DNA of 64,000 nucleotides, from NCBI GenBank assembly GCA_029168955.1, contig JAPDOI010000020.1:2224001-2288000 (forward strand). Direction: 5' to 3'. Shown one piece after another: positions 23,645 through 34,877 of this stretch. The first letter of the stretch is position 1. Every line of letters begins with the position of its first letter. The position numbers and the translations under genes are program-made. The notes under the pieces are model-generated. The model searched no databases. It saw only the letters and a program-made list of their open reading frames with translations, and was not told the DNA's origin. Source of the stretch: Aplectana chamaeleonis. Lineage: Eukaryota > Nematoda > Chromadorea > Rhabditida > Cosmocercidae.

Positions 23645-24048
23645 AGGGTCGCATAGTGTAAACAACTTTACCAAGTAGCATGAATTATTTCCCAATTTGA
23701 GGAAAACGCCCTGCTATTACGAGCTAAGTACAGAGCATCCCATCAATAGCTAGCGCATCGTAGCATATGTAGAAATTACAGTAGGTGATGGCAAACTAAC
23801 TCGGCTGGCAGACTACCAAACGTGAACGGAGCATGACTTCTAAACATGAAACAAATGAGACAGTAAAGTAAATGCTAAAATAGAAAACGAATATCGAACA
23901 CTCAATCCCTTAGGCTGAGAAATCTGGGCTCTTCTCAGCCAAAAGTGTCTGAACAGAAAATAACAACTAAAAACGTGAGTGAAAATTCATAATTTTGATG
24001 TTTTTTGAATATTTGATACCTTATTATGGCATGGTATATGACCACAAG
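23645..24048. other. No gene recognised
   Basis: Nothing assignable in this stretch. Confidence 0.4.
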
Positions 24049-24229
24049 TAATCACAAGGTAGCTGAGTTGAACGCAAAACTCAGATGTCAGGCACGACTC
24101 GAACCTGAGTGATGCAGAACGGGGTGTCGGTGGTGTAATGGTAAAACTCTTGCCCGGAAAGCGTGCAATGCAGGTTCGAGTCCTGCCTGACATCTGGGTT
24201 TTGCGTTCAACTCAGCTACCTTGTGATTA
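24049..24229. repeat. Foldback element enclosing a tRNA-like core
   Basis: The left arm (taatcacaaggtagctgagt...aaaactcagatgtcaggc) is the reverse complement of the right arm (gcctgacatctgggtttt...actcagctaccttgtgatta), about 60 bp each. The right arm includes the 3' half of a tRNA-like sequence, and the left arm therefore carries an antisense copy of its T-arm. Confidence 0.85.
24123..24194 (+). tRNA. tRNA-like sequence (probable pseudogene)
   Basis: The sequence ggtggtgtaatggtaa resembles the A box and D-arm of eukaryotic tRNA-Gly. gcaggttcgagtcctgc (24,170-24,186) is a perfect T-arm with a B box. The segment gtgtcgg can pair with ctgacat for a 7-bp acceptor stem including two G-U pairs. 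The anticodon stem cttgc/gcgtg has one mismatch, and the loop ccggaaa has C where the invariant U33 should be. Placed that way the anticodon would be GGA (Ser), at odds with the Gly-like backbone. It is therefore probably a tRNA-derived pseudogene mobilised inside the foldback. A covariance-model search would settle it. Confidence 0.45.
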
Positions 24230-25391
24230 AAAATTCATATTTCATAGCATACAAACATATCAAAGACGAAAGATGCTCTTAGAAATTAGGGCAAAAAAGG
24301 TATAATAGATGATAATCCTCTTCAGGTAATTTTCGGCTTCACCTGGAGTTTTAGCTTTCAAAAGCTAAATCACGTAGAGCCTTGCCATAGACAACAAGCA
24401 GAAACGGCGTGATCCAACAGGAAGCAAGTGAAAAGAAATAGTTAAAACAATCAGCTGATTTCTCCTCATGCCGGATTGTATCCGACGATGCGCCCATGCA
24501 CGAATACAGTAACTTGTTCCTCATGCACTAGCGCAACTATTGAAAGATGATTACGGTGCGAATTTCAAATCCTGAATTCACGGTATTCAAAAATGAATTT
24601 CTTTACAAAGCGTGATTTTTATCCAGGGTTTCTGCAGTTCTAGACCACTAACTCAGAGACGACGGAAACCAGGGTATGGCTCTCAGCGCGAAGCCATACC
24701 TTCGGGCTCCCTACTTTGCCTTTGTGGTAATCTAGAGCTGTGCCGGGTAAGTCGTACGGCCTCTGCACTGGCCACAATGTACGTTCATCCACTAGGTTCA
24801 ATCAAATGAACCTCGTCATGGCAGGATACTTCGCCTCAACTCTCTTCGCCTTTTCGATGCCTTTATGCCAAATGATTCCAAATTGATGACAGCCGCACTA
24901 AACTAGGGAGAGCGTAGTGGAGTTCCTGATTTCAAAAAGAGTACCTAAAAAGGTCACAAGCTAAAGGTGTGCATCTTTTGGAATCACCGTTCCATGGCGC
25001 GTGCCCAGCACTGGTCAGGGGATGGATTTTTTTCCAAACGGTTAACTACTTGAACGGAACGAGAATTTCATATTCGAACCGTAGTAGCACACACAGCAGA
25101 ACATCTGCTCGGCACCCAACGACACTTACCAGAGAGCATACGGTTACTCCAAGAAAAACCCTATTCATGTGGAAGACAATATGGACGAATGGAAGGGCGA
25201 GTGCTAGGACCTTATCAGACCTCTGCTCTCGACAACAGGTACGGGCAGCTGTGCATATCTTTCGCTCCGGAATTTTGCATGCTGACACCATTCAGTTAGG
25301 CAAGGGAGACTGTCAAGGTACCCGCAATACATTTGACCGTCCTGCAAGACTTTGCCCCACCCAGAAAGTACAGTTTCCGTTTTCGATTTAG
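24230..25391. other. No gene; scrap of a foldback arm
   Basis: At about 24,795-24,850 ctaggttcaatcaaatgaacct and the following cgtcatggc resemble the arm of the foldback at 37,486-38,358. Otherwise nothing is assignable. A plus frame at 24,969-25,391 is open for 140 codons without motifs. Confidence 0.35.
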
Positions 25392-25505
25392 TCTGACGCA
25401 TGGACCAGGCGGCTGTCCGTGCGGGGTTGGCGACCTCAACGGAGATTGGGGTTTTGATTCGAGCGGGGTGATCTACCGTTGCATTCACTGATAAACTAAA
25501 CCGTC
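25392..25505 (-). repeat. Repeat X with shared reading frame, copy 1
   Basis: The minus strand, within an open frame of 115 codons (25,204-25,551), reads ATVDHPARIKTPISVEVA then NPARTAAWSMRQTKSKTET. The plus strand at 46,475-46,590 encodes nearly the same stretch, and part of it recurs at 45,290-45,350. Protein-level similarity across copies suggests derivation from a coding element. The family is not recognised. Confidence 0.55.
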
Positions 25506-25647
25506 CATTCATCTGACTAAAATTATTGCTAACAAGGACCTGTTCGCGCAATAATATCTATCAGGCTATGAAAACAGATCATGTCAGGTCAATAGCAATG
25601 GCAATCCCCTTTAGCGCGACTTAACGGGTGACACCCCTCGAAGTATG

Positions 25648-25772
25648 CAATCATCAATGCTCCGCCCATATCCATAAAAAAGCTATTAATTCCCAGGTAG
25701 GATGCGAAGAAGCGCATTAACACCCCCTGGAACCCTGTATAAAAGCGCGTCACTCCAAGCCAGAAGTAGGCA
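25648..25772 (+). promoter_or_regulatory. Promoter-like repeat, copy 2
   Basis: The partner of 22,738-22,862. It has a TATA-like tataaaagc at about 25,739-25,747, preceded by attcccaggta and aagaagcgcattaaca. No recognisable gene follows. Confidence 0.4.
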
Positions 25773-25857
25773 GCTATCGCAGGAACAGTTGGCGCGTGTC
25801 CGTAGTGGCGACGTGATTTCATAGAGTGTCATATATTGAGTTGGCCTGAGTATGTCA

Positions 25858-25982
25858 TAGGCCGGATTATACTTCCAGCAACGGGTGACTCGACGCTATC
25901 TTTACTACCAGTTTCGACTGGAAATCGATGTGCCTGATATGCTCTGTCGCTGTCGCTGGTGGCAGGAAGTATGATTCCGGTC
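25858..25982. repeat. Small TIR MITE family E, copy 1
   Basis: The ends aggccggattatacttcc and ggaagtatgattccggtc are inverted. The interior gatatgctctgtcgctgtcgc is shared with 26,539-26,662. About 125 bp, non-coding. Confidence 0.65.
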
Positions 25983-26538
25983 ATACTTTGTTGCTGGCGT
26001 TGTCGCTAGGCTTTGTGCGGCACACTGCGATCAGCGATAATGATTGGTCTCCCAGTTTCAAATTTCAGCCCGTTCGTTGTGCTGGGGTGTGCTTTCTAGT
26101 TGTTTGTTGCTACACTCAGGATTCTCCATAGTTTTGTTTTGTTTTTTCATTTCGTATTATGACTCTTAATTGTTCTGCATTGCTCTTTCATTTGTACTGG
26201 GTCTCTTCATCATTGAGTGCACTATTTTCTTCCGAAATTTTGCGAAAATTTCTGTTACTCTGTGCTTAGGTGACCTTTGTACTAAGTTGGATTTACTTTT
26301 GGTACACAAGCTAAGTCTTTAGGGTTTGACCCAACTTCAGTATTTTCGTGAAAAAAGAAGCCTTCAAATGCTAAAAATTCGCCTTTAAAGGCTGCACCTC
26401 GATCGGAAATTTGACATGGAAATCACAGGGAATAAATGCAAGGATAATGAAAATCGGGGACTTGGTCTGCAATTTCGGGCGTGCGCACTATGATACGTGC
26501 AAATCTGCGAAAGCTGAGACAGCGACCGGCCCTTCAAA

Positions 26539-26662
26539 GGCCTAGTGCATACTTCCTGCGACGGGCGACGCGTTATAGTGTATGAGATACATATGGACAG
26601 AAAATCGATATGGATGATATGCACTGTCGCTGTCGCGCGTCGCGGGAAGTATGCACTAGGCC
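26539..26662. repeat. Small TIR MITE family E, copy 2
   Basis: The ends ggcctagtgcatacttcc and ggaagtatgcactaggcc are perfect 18-bp inverted repeats, followed inward by imperfect cgcgacg arms. Length 124 bp, no coding frame. Confidence 0.8.
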
Positions 26663-26797
26663 AAATAGTTGCCGCTGTGTTCAGCAACTTCGACCTAGTG
26701 TCGCAGAAATATACAATCGCCCTAAAGCGTTGGTGCTTGTTAGATCAGTCGGTAAGCTGTTCGCATTCTTTACATCCTGTCCACGCTCTCGCCACTT

Positions 26798-27777
26798 AAA
26801 GGCACAGTCCAAGCTCTGGGACGAAATCTGAGATCTTCACATGATTGTGAAGTTCACCCACCCTATATAGCCCCTGCAGAATGCGAGCCCTCAATTCCGC
26901 CGAATAAGCGAGATATAGGGGGAAGCCACCCTGGGGCGCCCACCTCGGGAAGCCACTTTGGCACGCTCCTTTTACCATTTTTCGAGCTCAATAGCGGCGA
27001 GATGAGCGATGCTTTCCGACCATTACCCCCGTTCTTCCCTTCATTCCCGCCTCTTTCTCTATTCAGGTCAATTCGCATACATTAGTTGCAAATGACGGAA
27101 GTTACTAGCCTCGGACAACTCGTCCACCATGCTTCCGTAGCGCAATTTTTGGAAGATCATAACTTCGCTCTTATGGGGGTCTTTTACGATCCCAAAGACA
27201 TCATAGAAATCAGTGTGAGACTGTTTCAAGATAGGCAGAAAAACAGAGAAACGATTCCGAGGTTGGACTGTGCCTTTAAAAGCAGTGTTCACGATAGAAA
27301 TCCCTTCTCTGTTTTTTCGCCTATCTTGAAATTGGTCTCATTCTGATTCCAATGATATCTCTGGAATCGATCGTACAAGACCTTCTGAGAACGGAGTTAT
27401 GGTCCCTCAAAAATTGAGCTAGGGAAGCATGGTGGACGAGTTGTCCGGGGCTTGTAACTTTCGTATTTTGCAACAGATAGACACGAGCCGACCTGAATGA
27501 AGCGAGAGGCAAGGAACGAAGGCAAGGATGGGGCTGTTGAACGGAACTCACCACTCATCTCACGATCCCGAGTGTTCCATTGTTCACGTCGAGGGGCGGA
27601 AAAGGACCGAACTTTCCCAAAGCGGCGGTATTTACCCACTTTCCTGAACCATTTTGCGGTTTCTGGGTAGCTTTTCGTCCCATTTCTTCAACGCTGTTCT
27701 GCTTCTGAGAGCCACGAGAAGCGTTTGTCATTGAGAATCTGAGGATGAAGTTTATCGTGAACAGTGCCTCCTTTAAC
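26798..27777. mobile_element. Composite palindromic MITE (A joined to B)
   Basis: Family A runs from aaaggcacagtccaa to ttggactgtgccttt (27,277). Family B begins immediately at aaaagcagtgttcacgat and ends atcgtgaacagtgcctcc. The reverse complement of A aligns with B over most of its length (shared gcatggtggacgagttgtcc, ttcaagataggc/gcctatcttgaa, gatatctctggaatc-like), so the whole is a ~980-bp imperfect palindrome centred on tttaaa. The same junction recurs at 50,834 and, decayed, near 2,655. Solo A and solo B copies also occur in this window. Confidence 0.75.
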
Positions 27778-30700
27778 AAAACTAAAGAAACAACAGTGAA
27801 CCTGAGCAGGATTTAGAGCTCTCCTGTACAAATAGGTTTCATAGTTGATGACACACACTGAATTGGGATAATTGATTCATTAACTTTCATTGGCAAATAA
27901 TAACGCAGTGTCTAGTACACAATTACTTTTACTCCTCCTCTACTTATCGAAACAGCTTTTGATTGCTTGGTAACAAGGTTGTTACACTTTTTATTATGTT
28001 TCCTCGTACCCCGCTATTTCGATCACTCATAACTAAGTACAGTGGTGAGGGAACACTACTAGAATCGCCTAGCACATCCTCCACTTCTTTCCTCAAACTT
28101 CGACAAGTTCTTTTTCATTACAATGCAAAGGGTTGTGAGCTCTGCTGCGTAGGTGGGGCTGAGCAGTGATGAAGCATCGTGGAGCACGTATTAGATGACT
28201 TCATATCCCGAGACCGTGCTAACTCCTGTGTGAAAAATCATAGACGCTCCTCCTCCATCATTTTCCGAATAAACCACTCAATTTCCGTGGGGGGATATGA
28301 GACAGAGGTTCTTTGCTCACTCCTACTATTAAAGCAAGCCATTTCAAGCCGGGAACTGATGGATATCCTTAGCTGTTGGAGCCAGTACACGAAGAAGGTG
28401 AAGCCACGGACGAGTTGACCGCACAGAAGCGACGCGTGCGCCGGGAGCCCGCTGCGTTCACGTCGCTGGTTTCTTCAGAGACTTCTAGTGAACGCGCTTC
28501 AGTGATGACGACGATGCAGCGGAGTATAGACCGCAGCTTCTTACTTTTTGTGTACTGGGTTCACACGTCGACATCCTTACCATTACGTCAATGAGTATTC
28601 TATGGCAGGTGTGTTGTTCACTACTGCGTACACTGCATCGCGTCAAGTCATACTTCACGTCGAATGGTAGTGATGACGATGTTACCGTTTTTGCTTTCTC
28701 GCATTGCTTTTACTGTATCTCTGGGGAGACATTTAGAATTTCAACGGGTTTTTCAGCTCCCTTCAGCTATTCCATTGCAGAAAACATTTCTGGGGAGTTT
28801 AATGAGTTCCTTGCTCTGTTAGAACAGCTATATGCTTTAGACACTATCCGCTCTAAGCCGGGCCCTCTCTTGATCATGCCTTTTAGGATTAAAAGCTTTG
28901 AGGTTTTTTCCGTATCCTATTTAGATTGACATCTTCGTTTGCAAGAGAGAAACCAGGCTATATCCCAAAGATATGTGGACGCGCAGGCCTGACATAGTCG
29001 CGAACTTGTATGTCGTTCTCAGCCAGATCGTGTTTCATTGGCCGGACTAGGTGGTGGTCTGGTGATCCATCATGGGTTGAGCGCGGAATAACTTCCTGAG
29101 CAACCTACTCTTGAAAATTCCTGGGTACGATTGCTGACCAGGGTTTCATGCGTTATCAACTAGGGAGAAGTACAGACGCCCTCAAGAACAATGCGCATGA
29201 AGGTTTCTACTTTGGATCTCGTGTTTTTGCAGCGTAGTATGTCTTTGCTGTCATGAGTATCACTCACAGGGAGCTATAGAGACATCTGATGAGTATAAAC
29301 CGAAGGAACGACCGTGATGATCGTTGCGAGAATTGCGAAATTCGTGACATGTTGTTTCACCCTGAGACCACGAAACGCAGATGAGCAGGGCAGACTTGTG
29401 CACTTGTACTCTCATGACGTGAAAAGAACTCTCAGCGGTCTGCAAAGTATAGGGATTTTGCTTTTGGCAGGTCATTCAAAACACAGGTTTACCGCATTAG
29501 ATGACTGTTACCGCCTTCAGAAAACCTTGATCGGAGGTAGTCCACATTGAGAAGGTAGACAATCAAGGTGCTAAATTATAGTGCATGAGGTATCATTGAA
29601 GAGTGTTTTTCCTTCCTGCAACCGCTTCCACTGCTCCCAACTGCCAACACTACAAAAGCGCGGCTGAACCTCCGTGCTCCATTTTTGGTTCATTTTCTAC
29701 TACGGAGTTAGCCTGTTGCGAACTTGCTTTGATGTCCCAGAAGGGGCCTTGGGGTTTACCACCAACCGTGAGGAAGCCTGTCTAGATAATGGTTTGACCA
29801 TTCATTAGTTCAAGCGACTCTTGACGACGTAACATCTTGACGTGATCAGTCTCCTCCAGATCCTGCGAAATGACTAATTAGGAGTTGGGCGATAGCGCGG
29901 CTATTTGACTATATGGTTGTCTGCTGCTCGTGTTCTTAAGTTTCTAGGGAATTCTTTAGATTCATCTTTAAGAACGTTAGCGGCCGCGGCTTAGCTCCGA
30001 AGCACAGTTCGCAAGCCTTCAGTAATTGTGAACCAAGGTCGTCTTTGCCAGGAGTGTTCTCTCCCATTATCTTTCTCCAACATCCGATTACAATATTGTT
30101 GACATTCGACTTAACCTAATACTTAAAATTCTGTAACTTTTGACGCTCCTCCGCCCAGCCGTCTGAAACCTTGTAGTACATGAGCAGGCTTCTCATTACA
30201 CCTGCTGCCTCAGAGCAGATCCTCTCAGTTCAAAGCGGGTACTATCAGCTTCCTTTCCCAGTCATCTCAGCCGTTTCGACGAGTCTCCTTCTACCCTGCT
30301 AAATTTTCCCATCTCACGATGCGTGCGATGCAAAAGATCGTCGAGTTACTCCGATTATCCTTCTTCTAAGTCATCCAAATCTCGTCAACCATCTCCCCTT
30401 AATCATCGACTATCCACGAAAGTAGATCCTTCCGTCGAAAGCCGCTCTATATCCGTCCTCCTCCGGGTCCTCCAGTATAATAGCTTTAGCTGCTCCCCTA
30501 GGCATCATACTAGTCATACCGTTTGACGTAAAAGGGACCGTCGAGTCACACAGCTCATCGGTTTATCTCCAGTTCCTTAGTATCCTGCTCCTCCTACACC
30601 ACCTCCACTTTATCCACATGCACTTGCTCGAAATACATATGTACGTATGCCACCGACACAGCCGGAACTTGTTAGTCATTCGTAGTTACCATGAAAAAAG

Positions 30701-31026
30701 ACAAGGCTTCAATAGAGTGGTGGCTAGATTTACATCAAATCGGACCCTTTCGCTCTACTGAATCAACTACCTCACCTTCTCAACCATTTGAAGACAACAT
30801 GCCCGCAAGAAATCACGCCCGCTCGTCTGTGCTCAGTCTCGTAACCGGGTTACTCTGAGATTACTCGTAAAGCATGAGGTCTTCAGACTGCGCTTTAAGT
30901 TTGTGCCCGCGAAAACCCCTGTGGGGACAGGGAAGGCTGGGCAATATGTACATATATCAGTCATCATCCACATTGAAAATTAGGGTGCTCTTGGAGGATT
31001 CTATGGCATCTCGTTCCGATCACTTA
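27778..31026. other. No confirmed gene; weak exon candidates
   Basis: Open stretches at 28,376-28,594 and 28,591-28,929 (plus) and 29,260-29,475 (minus) have no domain I recognise. The first contains a hydrophilic run (EPVHEEGEATDELTAQKRR) preceded by ttccttag/atatccttag, an acceptor-like sequence. At about 30,320-30,660 the plus strand is rich in Ser/Pro codons (for example YPAPPTPPPLYPHA) but interrupted by stops. These could be decayed exons. I cannot support a gene model. Confidence 0.3.
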
Positions 31027-31304
31027 CTGTGCTTCTCTGGGCCGAATTCCGGTCCGCAATTGCGTCTCGACACGCTTTTGTATCCGCACGCTCCCGAGTC
31101 GAGAGAGTTGTCAGCGCCGCAGCCGCCGATTTATTGACTCTAGGTGGGTTTAGGAAACTGGGAACTGAAAAAAATTGGACGAAACTATAAAAAGTGACAT
31201 CGAGTCGGCTTTGGCGCTGGACACTCGACCGACTCGAGCGCGTGCGGCCGCAAAAGCGTGTCGAGACGCAATTGCGGACCGGAATTCGGCCCAGAGAAGC
31301 ACAG
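31027..31304. mobile_element. TA-flanked MITE with 53-bp perfect TIRs
   Basis: The left arm ctgtgcttctctgggccg...cacgctttt (31,027-31,079) is the exact reverse complement of the right arm aaaagcgtg...cggcccagagaagcacag (31,252-31,304). TA dinucleotides flank both ends, as for Tc1/mariner insertions. The 278-bp element has no transposase. Perfect arms indicate recent activity or hairpin-driven homogenisation. Confidence 0.9.
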
Positions 31305-31398
31305 TATTGATCTAATGGATCGCGGCGAGACGGGTTAGAGTGAGACAACAGGGGTACGCGATCAGGGTGGGCGTGCCTGAGTCTCTCCCGGCCTTGTA

Positions 31399-32773
31399 TC
31401 GTATGCGTACTCAGCAGAATGAAAACAAGTTACTTGTGACATAAAAGGCCGCAAACAAGTTACTTGTAACATATCTGAGCCGATATAAGTTACTTGCGAC
31501 TTATCTCAGGTCATTTAAGTTACATGTAACATATTGGTGGGATACTGTGTGCGCTGCTCAGAAAAATCAAAACAAGTTACTTGTAATATAAACGGAACTT
31601 ACTTGAATGTCTCAAGTAACTTACATTTGAATTACATGTAACTCACATTTAAATTACATGTAAGTTACACTTATGTTACATGAACTTACATTCATGTTTT
31701 CACTATGAGTGGCCATCAAGTGATGCCGACGACACGCGACGCAGAGTGCGCGTCCCAGACCACACACTACGCAAAAAAATGCTGTGCAGGGCCTTCCCTG
31801 CTGGTGTGGGGTCAAGTACCTCAAACAACGCCAGTTGTAAGCCTTACCCCGTGCGTACGTCATGTATCAACCTTGAAAATATCTTTTTGGCCTGGAATTT
31901 AAGTTACTTGCGACTTATATTGTGCCATTCAAGTTACATGTAACATATCGGAGGCGCACCGCACGCGGTATCATCTCAGAAACCGGAAACAAGTTACTTG
32001 TAACATATCTAAGCTGATGTAAGTTACTTGCGACTTATCTCAAGTCATTTAAGTTACATGTAACAAATCGGAGGCGCACCGCACGCAGTATCCCGCCGAT
32101 ATGTTACATGTAACTTATGTGACCTGATATAAGTCCCTGAGCAAGTAACCTGCATCAGCTCAGATCTGTTACAAGTAGCTTGTTTTCGGGCTTTTATGTT
32201 ACAACTAACTTGTTTTCAATTTTCTGAGTGCGCCTCCGATGGGTTACATGTAACTTAAATGACTTGAGATAAGTCGCAAGTAACTCATATCAGCTTAGAC
32301 TCATATCATGTTACAAGTAAATTGATTTCAATTTCGGAGAGTATGCTGCGTGCAGTGCGCCTCAGGTATGTTATATGTAACTTAAATGGCACAATATAAG
32401 TCGCAAGTAATTTAAATCGGCCAAGAAGATATTTCCAAGGTTGATGTACGACGCACTCGCAGGGTCAGCCATACTACTGGCGTTGTTGTTGGTTCAATTT
32501 CCCAAGTTTGCGGCACTTGACCCCATACCCGCAGGGAAGGCCCTGCACAACATTTTCTGGCGTAGTGTGTGGCGTGGAACGTGCCTTCTGCGTCGCGTGT
32601 CGTCTGCGTCACGTGGTGGCCACCCATAGTGAAAACTCAAATGTAAGTTACATGCAACACAAGTGTAACTTACATGTAATATAAATGTAAGTTACATGTT
32701 ATATAACTGTATGTTACATGTAATATAAATGTATGTATTACAAGTAACTTGTTTTGACTTTTCTGAGTATGCG
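31399..32773. mobile_element. 1.37-kb foldback of ttacatgtaa words
   Basis: Two ~690-bp arms meet near 32,090. Each arm opens with catactcag/gtactcag and caagttacttg, then carries repeats of 10-bp palindromes ttacatgtaa and ttacttgtaa with tcttatctcaagtcattt-type spacers. A block containing gtggccatcaagtgatgcc lies outward of further palindrome units. Both arms contain a similar reading frame (31,705-31,902 plus; 32,412-32,627 minus; shared TTRDAE, THYA-KCCAGPS and VWGQVPQT), which follows from their being inverted copies. Each unit is itself a palindrome, so the region can fold at several scales. Confidence 0.85.
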
Positions 32774-32959
32774 CGACAGAGAAAGGCGCCGGAAAGAGGC
32801 ATTCGACGCATCGACTGCTTGAATGAAACTGAGTGATGGAAAATTTTTTTTCGCTTTTTAGAACACTGCAAATTGATGAGCAACTCGTATAAACCTTTTG
32901 AGAGTCTGTGAATGAATGAACTTTGCGAAATTAACCTTTTTCAAATATGTCGGATAAAT

Positions 32960-33203
32960 GAACGAATATGGACACTGTGATCGGAAACCACCGCTCATTT
33001 CGTTACTGCTGCGCTCGAAAGTTCGTAAAAAGGGCGTGCCAAACTGGCTTCCTGACGTAGGCGCCCCAGGGTGGCTTCGTCCTATATCTCATTTATCAGG
33101 AGAAATTGAGAGCTCGCACTTGGCATGTGTCATATGGGTTGGGTCTACTTCACAATTATGGGGAAATCTCAAATTTCGTCCTTGAGCTAGTACTGTGCCT
33201 TTA
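32960..33203 (-). repeat. MITE family A, left half, reversed
   Basis: Its reverse complement starts aaaggcacagta and continues with gacgaaatttgagat, ttgtgaagt-acccaac, gagatatagg and aagccaccctggggcgcc, matching the left half of the 26,798 copy. The other half is missing. Confidence 0.7.
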
Positions 33204-33393
33204 ACCATTTTACGAATAGTCATCAATTACCCTACATTTAGCGGAGTACTTGTTTGTTGTTTGAAGCCTCAAACTGTGGTTTCACAAGACATTTTACTGA
33301 TTAACGCATCTTTTCATAGCCACAAGATCACTCACTGCAAAACAATGATCGTTGTGTGAATTCACAACCACACGGAACCTCTACAAAGGTGGA

Positions 33394-33548
33394 CGTAACA
33401 TCGGCGTGGATACGGAAGAGACCTTGCGTTCCTCATTGGAGGTTGGCGCAAACTCGGTGCACCTATGTTATAGCATGTGGCACCGAGTTCGCGCCAACCT
33501 CCAACAGTGAACGCAAAGTCTCTTGCGGATCCATGCCGACGTTAGGTG
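33394..33548. repeat. Foldback MITE family G, copy 2
   Basis: The arms acatcggcgtggata...aggttggcgcaaactcggtgc and gcaccgagttcgcgccaacct...atccatgccgacgtta are inverted around ctatgttatagc. It closely matches 23,494-23,644. Confidence 0.85.
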
Positions 33549-33699
33549 ACTACCTAGGAACACTTCAAACCCATCTGCGACCTAATCCGTTATTTCCAGC
33601 TCGAGAAGGCAGTATTTCCAAGCAAGACCATGCCACTCACCACGTTAGACCACCAACGCGGGAAAGGTTAAAGTCGCCTAAAGTTGTTACCCTGACGAG

Positions 33700-33800
33700 G
33701 CCTGCATTCAGAACCGATCCCAACCCTGTGGAAAAGCTCTGCGTCAATGTTGCGAGAAAACTTTATGCTCATAATCTTAAGTATCTTTTGGGTTTGGAGA
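33700..33800 (+). pseudogene. Possible Tc1-type transposase tail
   Basis: The plus strand reads DPNPVEKLCVNVARKLYA, resembling the D-L-N-P-(I/V)-E-x-L-W region that holds the last catalytic residue of Tc1 transposases, with Cys in place of Trp. Nothing else of a transposase is visible nearby, so chance similarity is possible. Confidence 0.3.
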
Positions 33801-33819
33801 TGAAGCTTATGTAATAAAC

Positions 33820-34877
33820 ATATATAATTCTGGGTATATCAATCATAATCCAACAAATCCAAATCTGAAAAGTGCGCGCGGTAATTAGGGAGAATCTAAT
33901 ACGTACCACGACTTGATATCTATTAGGTTTTTATCCGTCATTAGAAACAAACGTCTAATGAGAGCCACTTATCAGGCGCTACTAGCTCACTCTTCTATCA
34001 CCAAACAAGTTTTTATCAATTCACTTGAATATTTCACGCGTGAGGAGCAACGAGGCAGAAACTCCATGTGTATTTCCTGATTGCGTGGGTGAGTGGAAAT
34101 GAGGGGGAGTGGCTTTTATGAGTTCTATAGAAGTTCGTGTTTTCTGTTCTAAATTCGACTACATACTTCGCCCTGCTCTACCTCTTCAGGACGAATGACG
34201 TGACATGACAAAGCTGTTCTTTGGAGCGATTCTGATTCACCTGCAGAAGAAAATCATCTACCCAACGTTTTACAAGCTGAGCATTGTTAGGTAAACAACT
34301 TTGACGCTAGAAGGTGCAGGTGAATCTTATAGAACCCTACCTTATAGAAAAACAATGTGTTTTGGGTGGTTGCAGCTCATTACGAAAAACAAGGTCGCTT
34401 AGATCTGGTTGCAGCTCGTCCCATTTTTTTTTCGACCATTGTGCAGAATCTGTTTTATTCGGCAGGGACATTATATGTTGAAGAGTTCCTTTAAACTCGA
34501 TCTAATTGACTACCCAATAATCTAACCCAACCATCTAACCCTTTTAGACGACTGCTTCTTTTTCCAATCGACTGTCCTCCACGTTCTTATCCTGTGACAT
34601 ATATTTTATATAGTTCGTGTGTGCCACGGTTTCCGTGTGATTGAAACTCGATAAAACAATGTACAAGTGTCTTTTTTTCTGTTAAAATTTCCTTTGATAA
34701 ATTCATATTCGGTGTGGGGTTCACGCGACGAAAATTATAGGTGAGAGAGATAGTTTGAGGGGTCGCACTTTTTTTGTGAATGCGCTGCTGCGAACGCTTG
34801 ATCCGAGTCATTAAACAGCTTAAAAACATGAGTTTGAATCGAAATTGTATGTTCTTATCTCTAGAATTCAGCAATCT
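33820..34877. other. No gene recognised
   Basis: AT-rich sequence. The stretch 34,587-34,874 on the minus strand has no motif. Confidence 0.4.

Noticed and set aside
31420..32760. Possible CRISPR-like array because of regular short repeats
   Set aside because: Units are palindromic, irregularly spaced and arranged as two inverted arms in a eukaryotic genome, with no cas-like genes.
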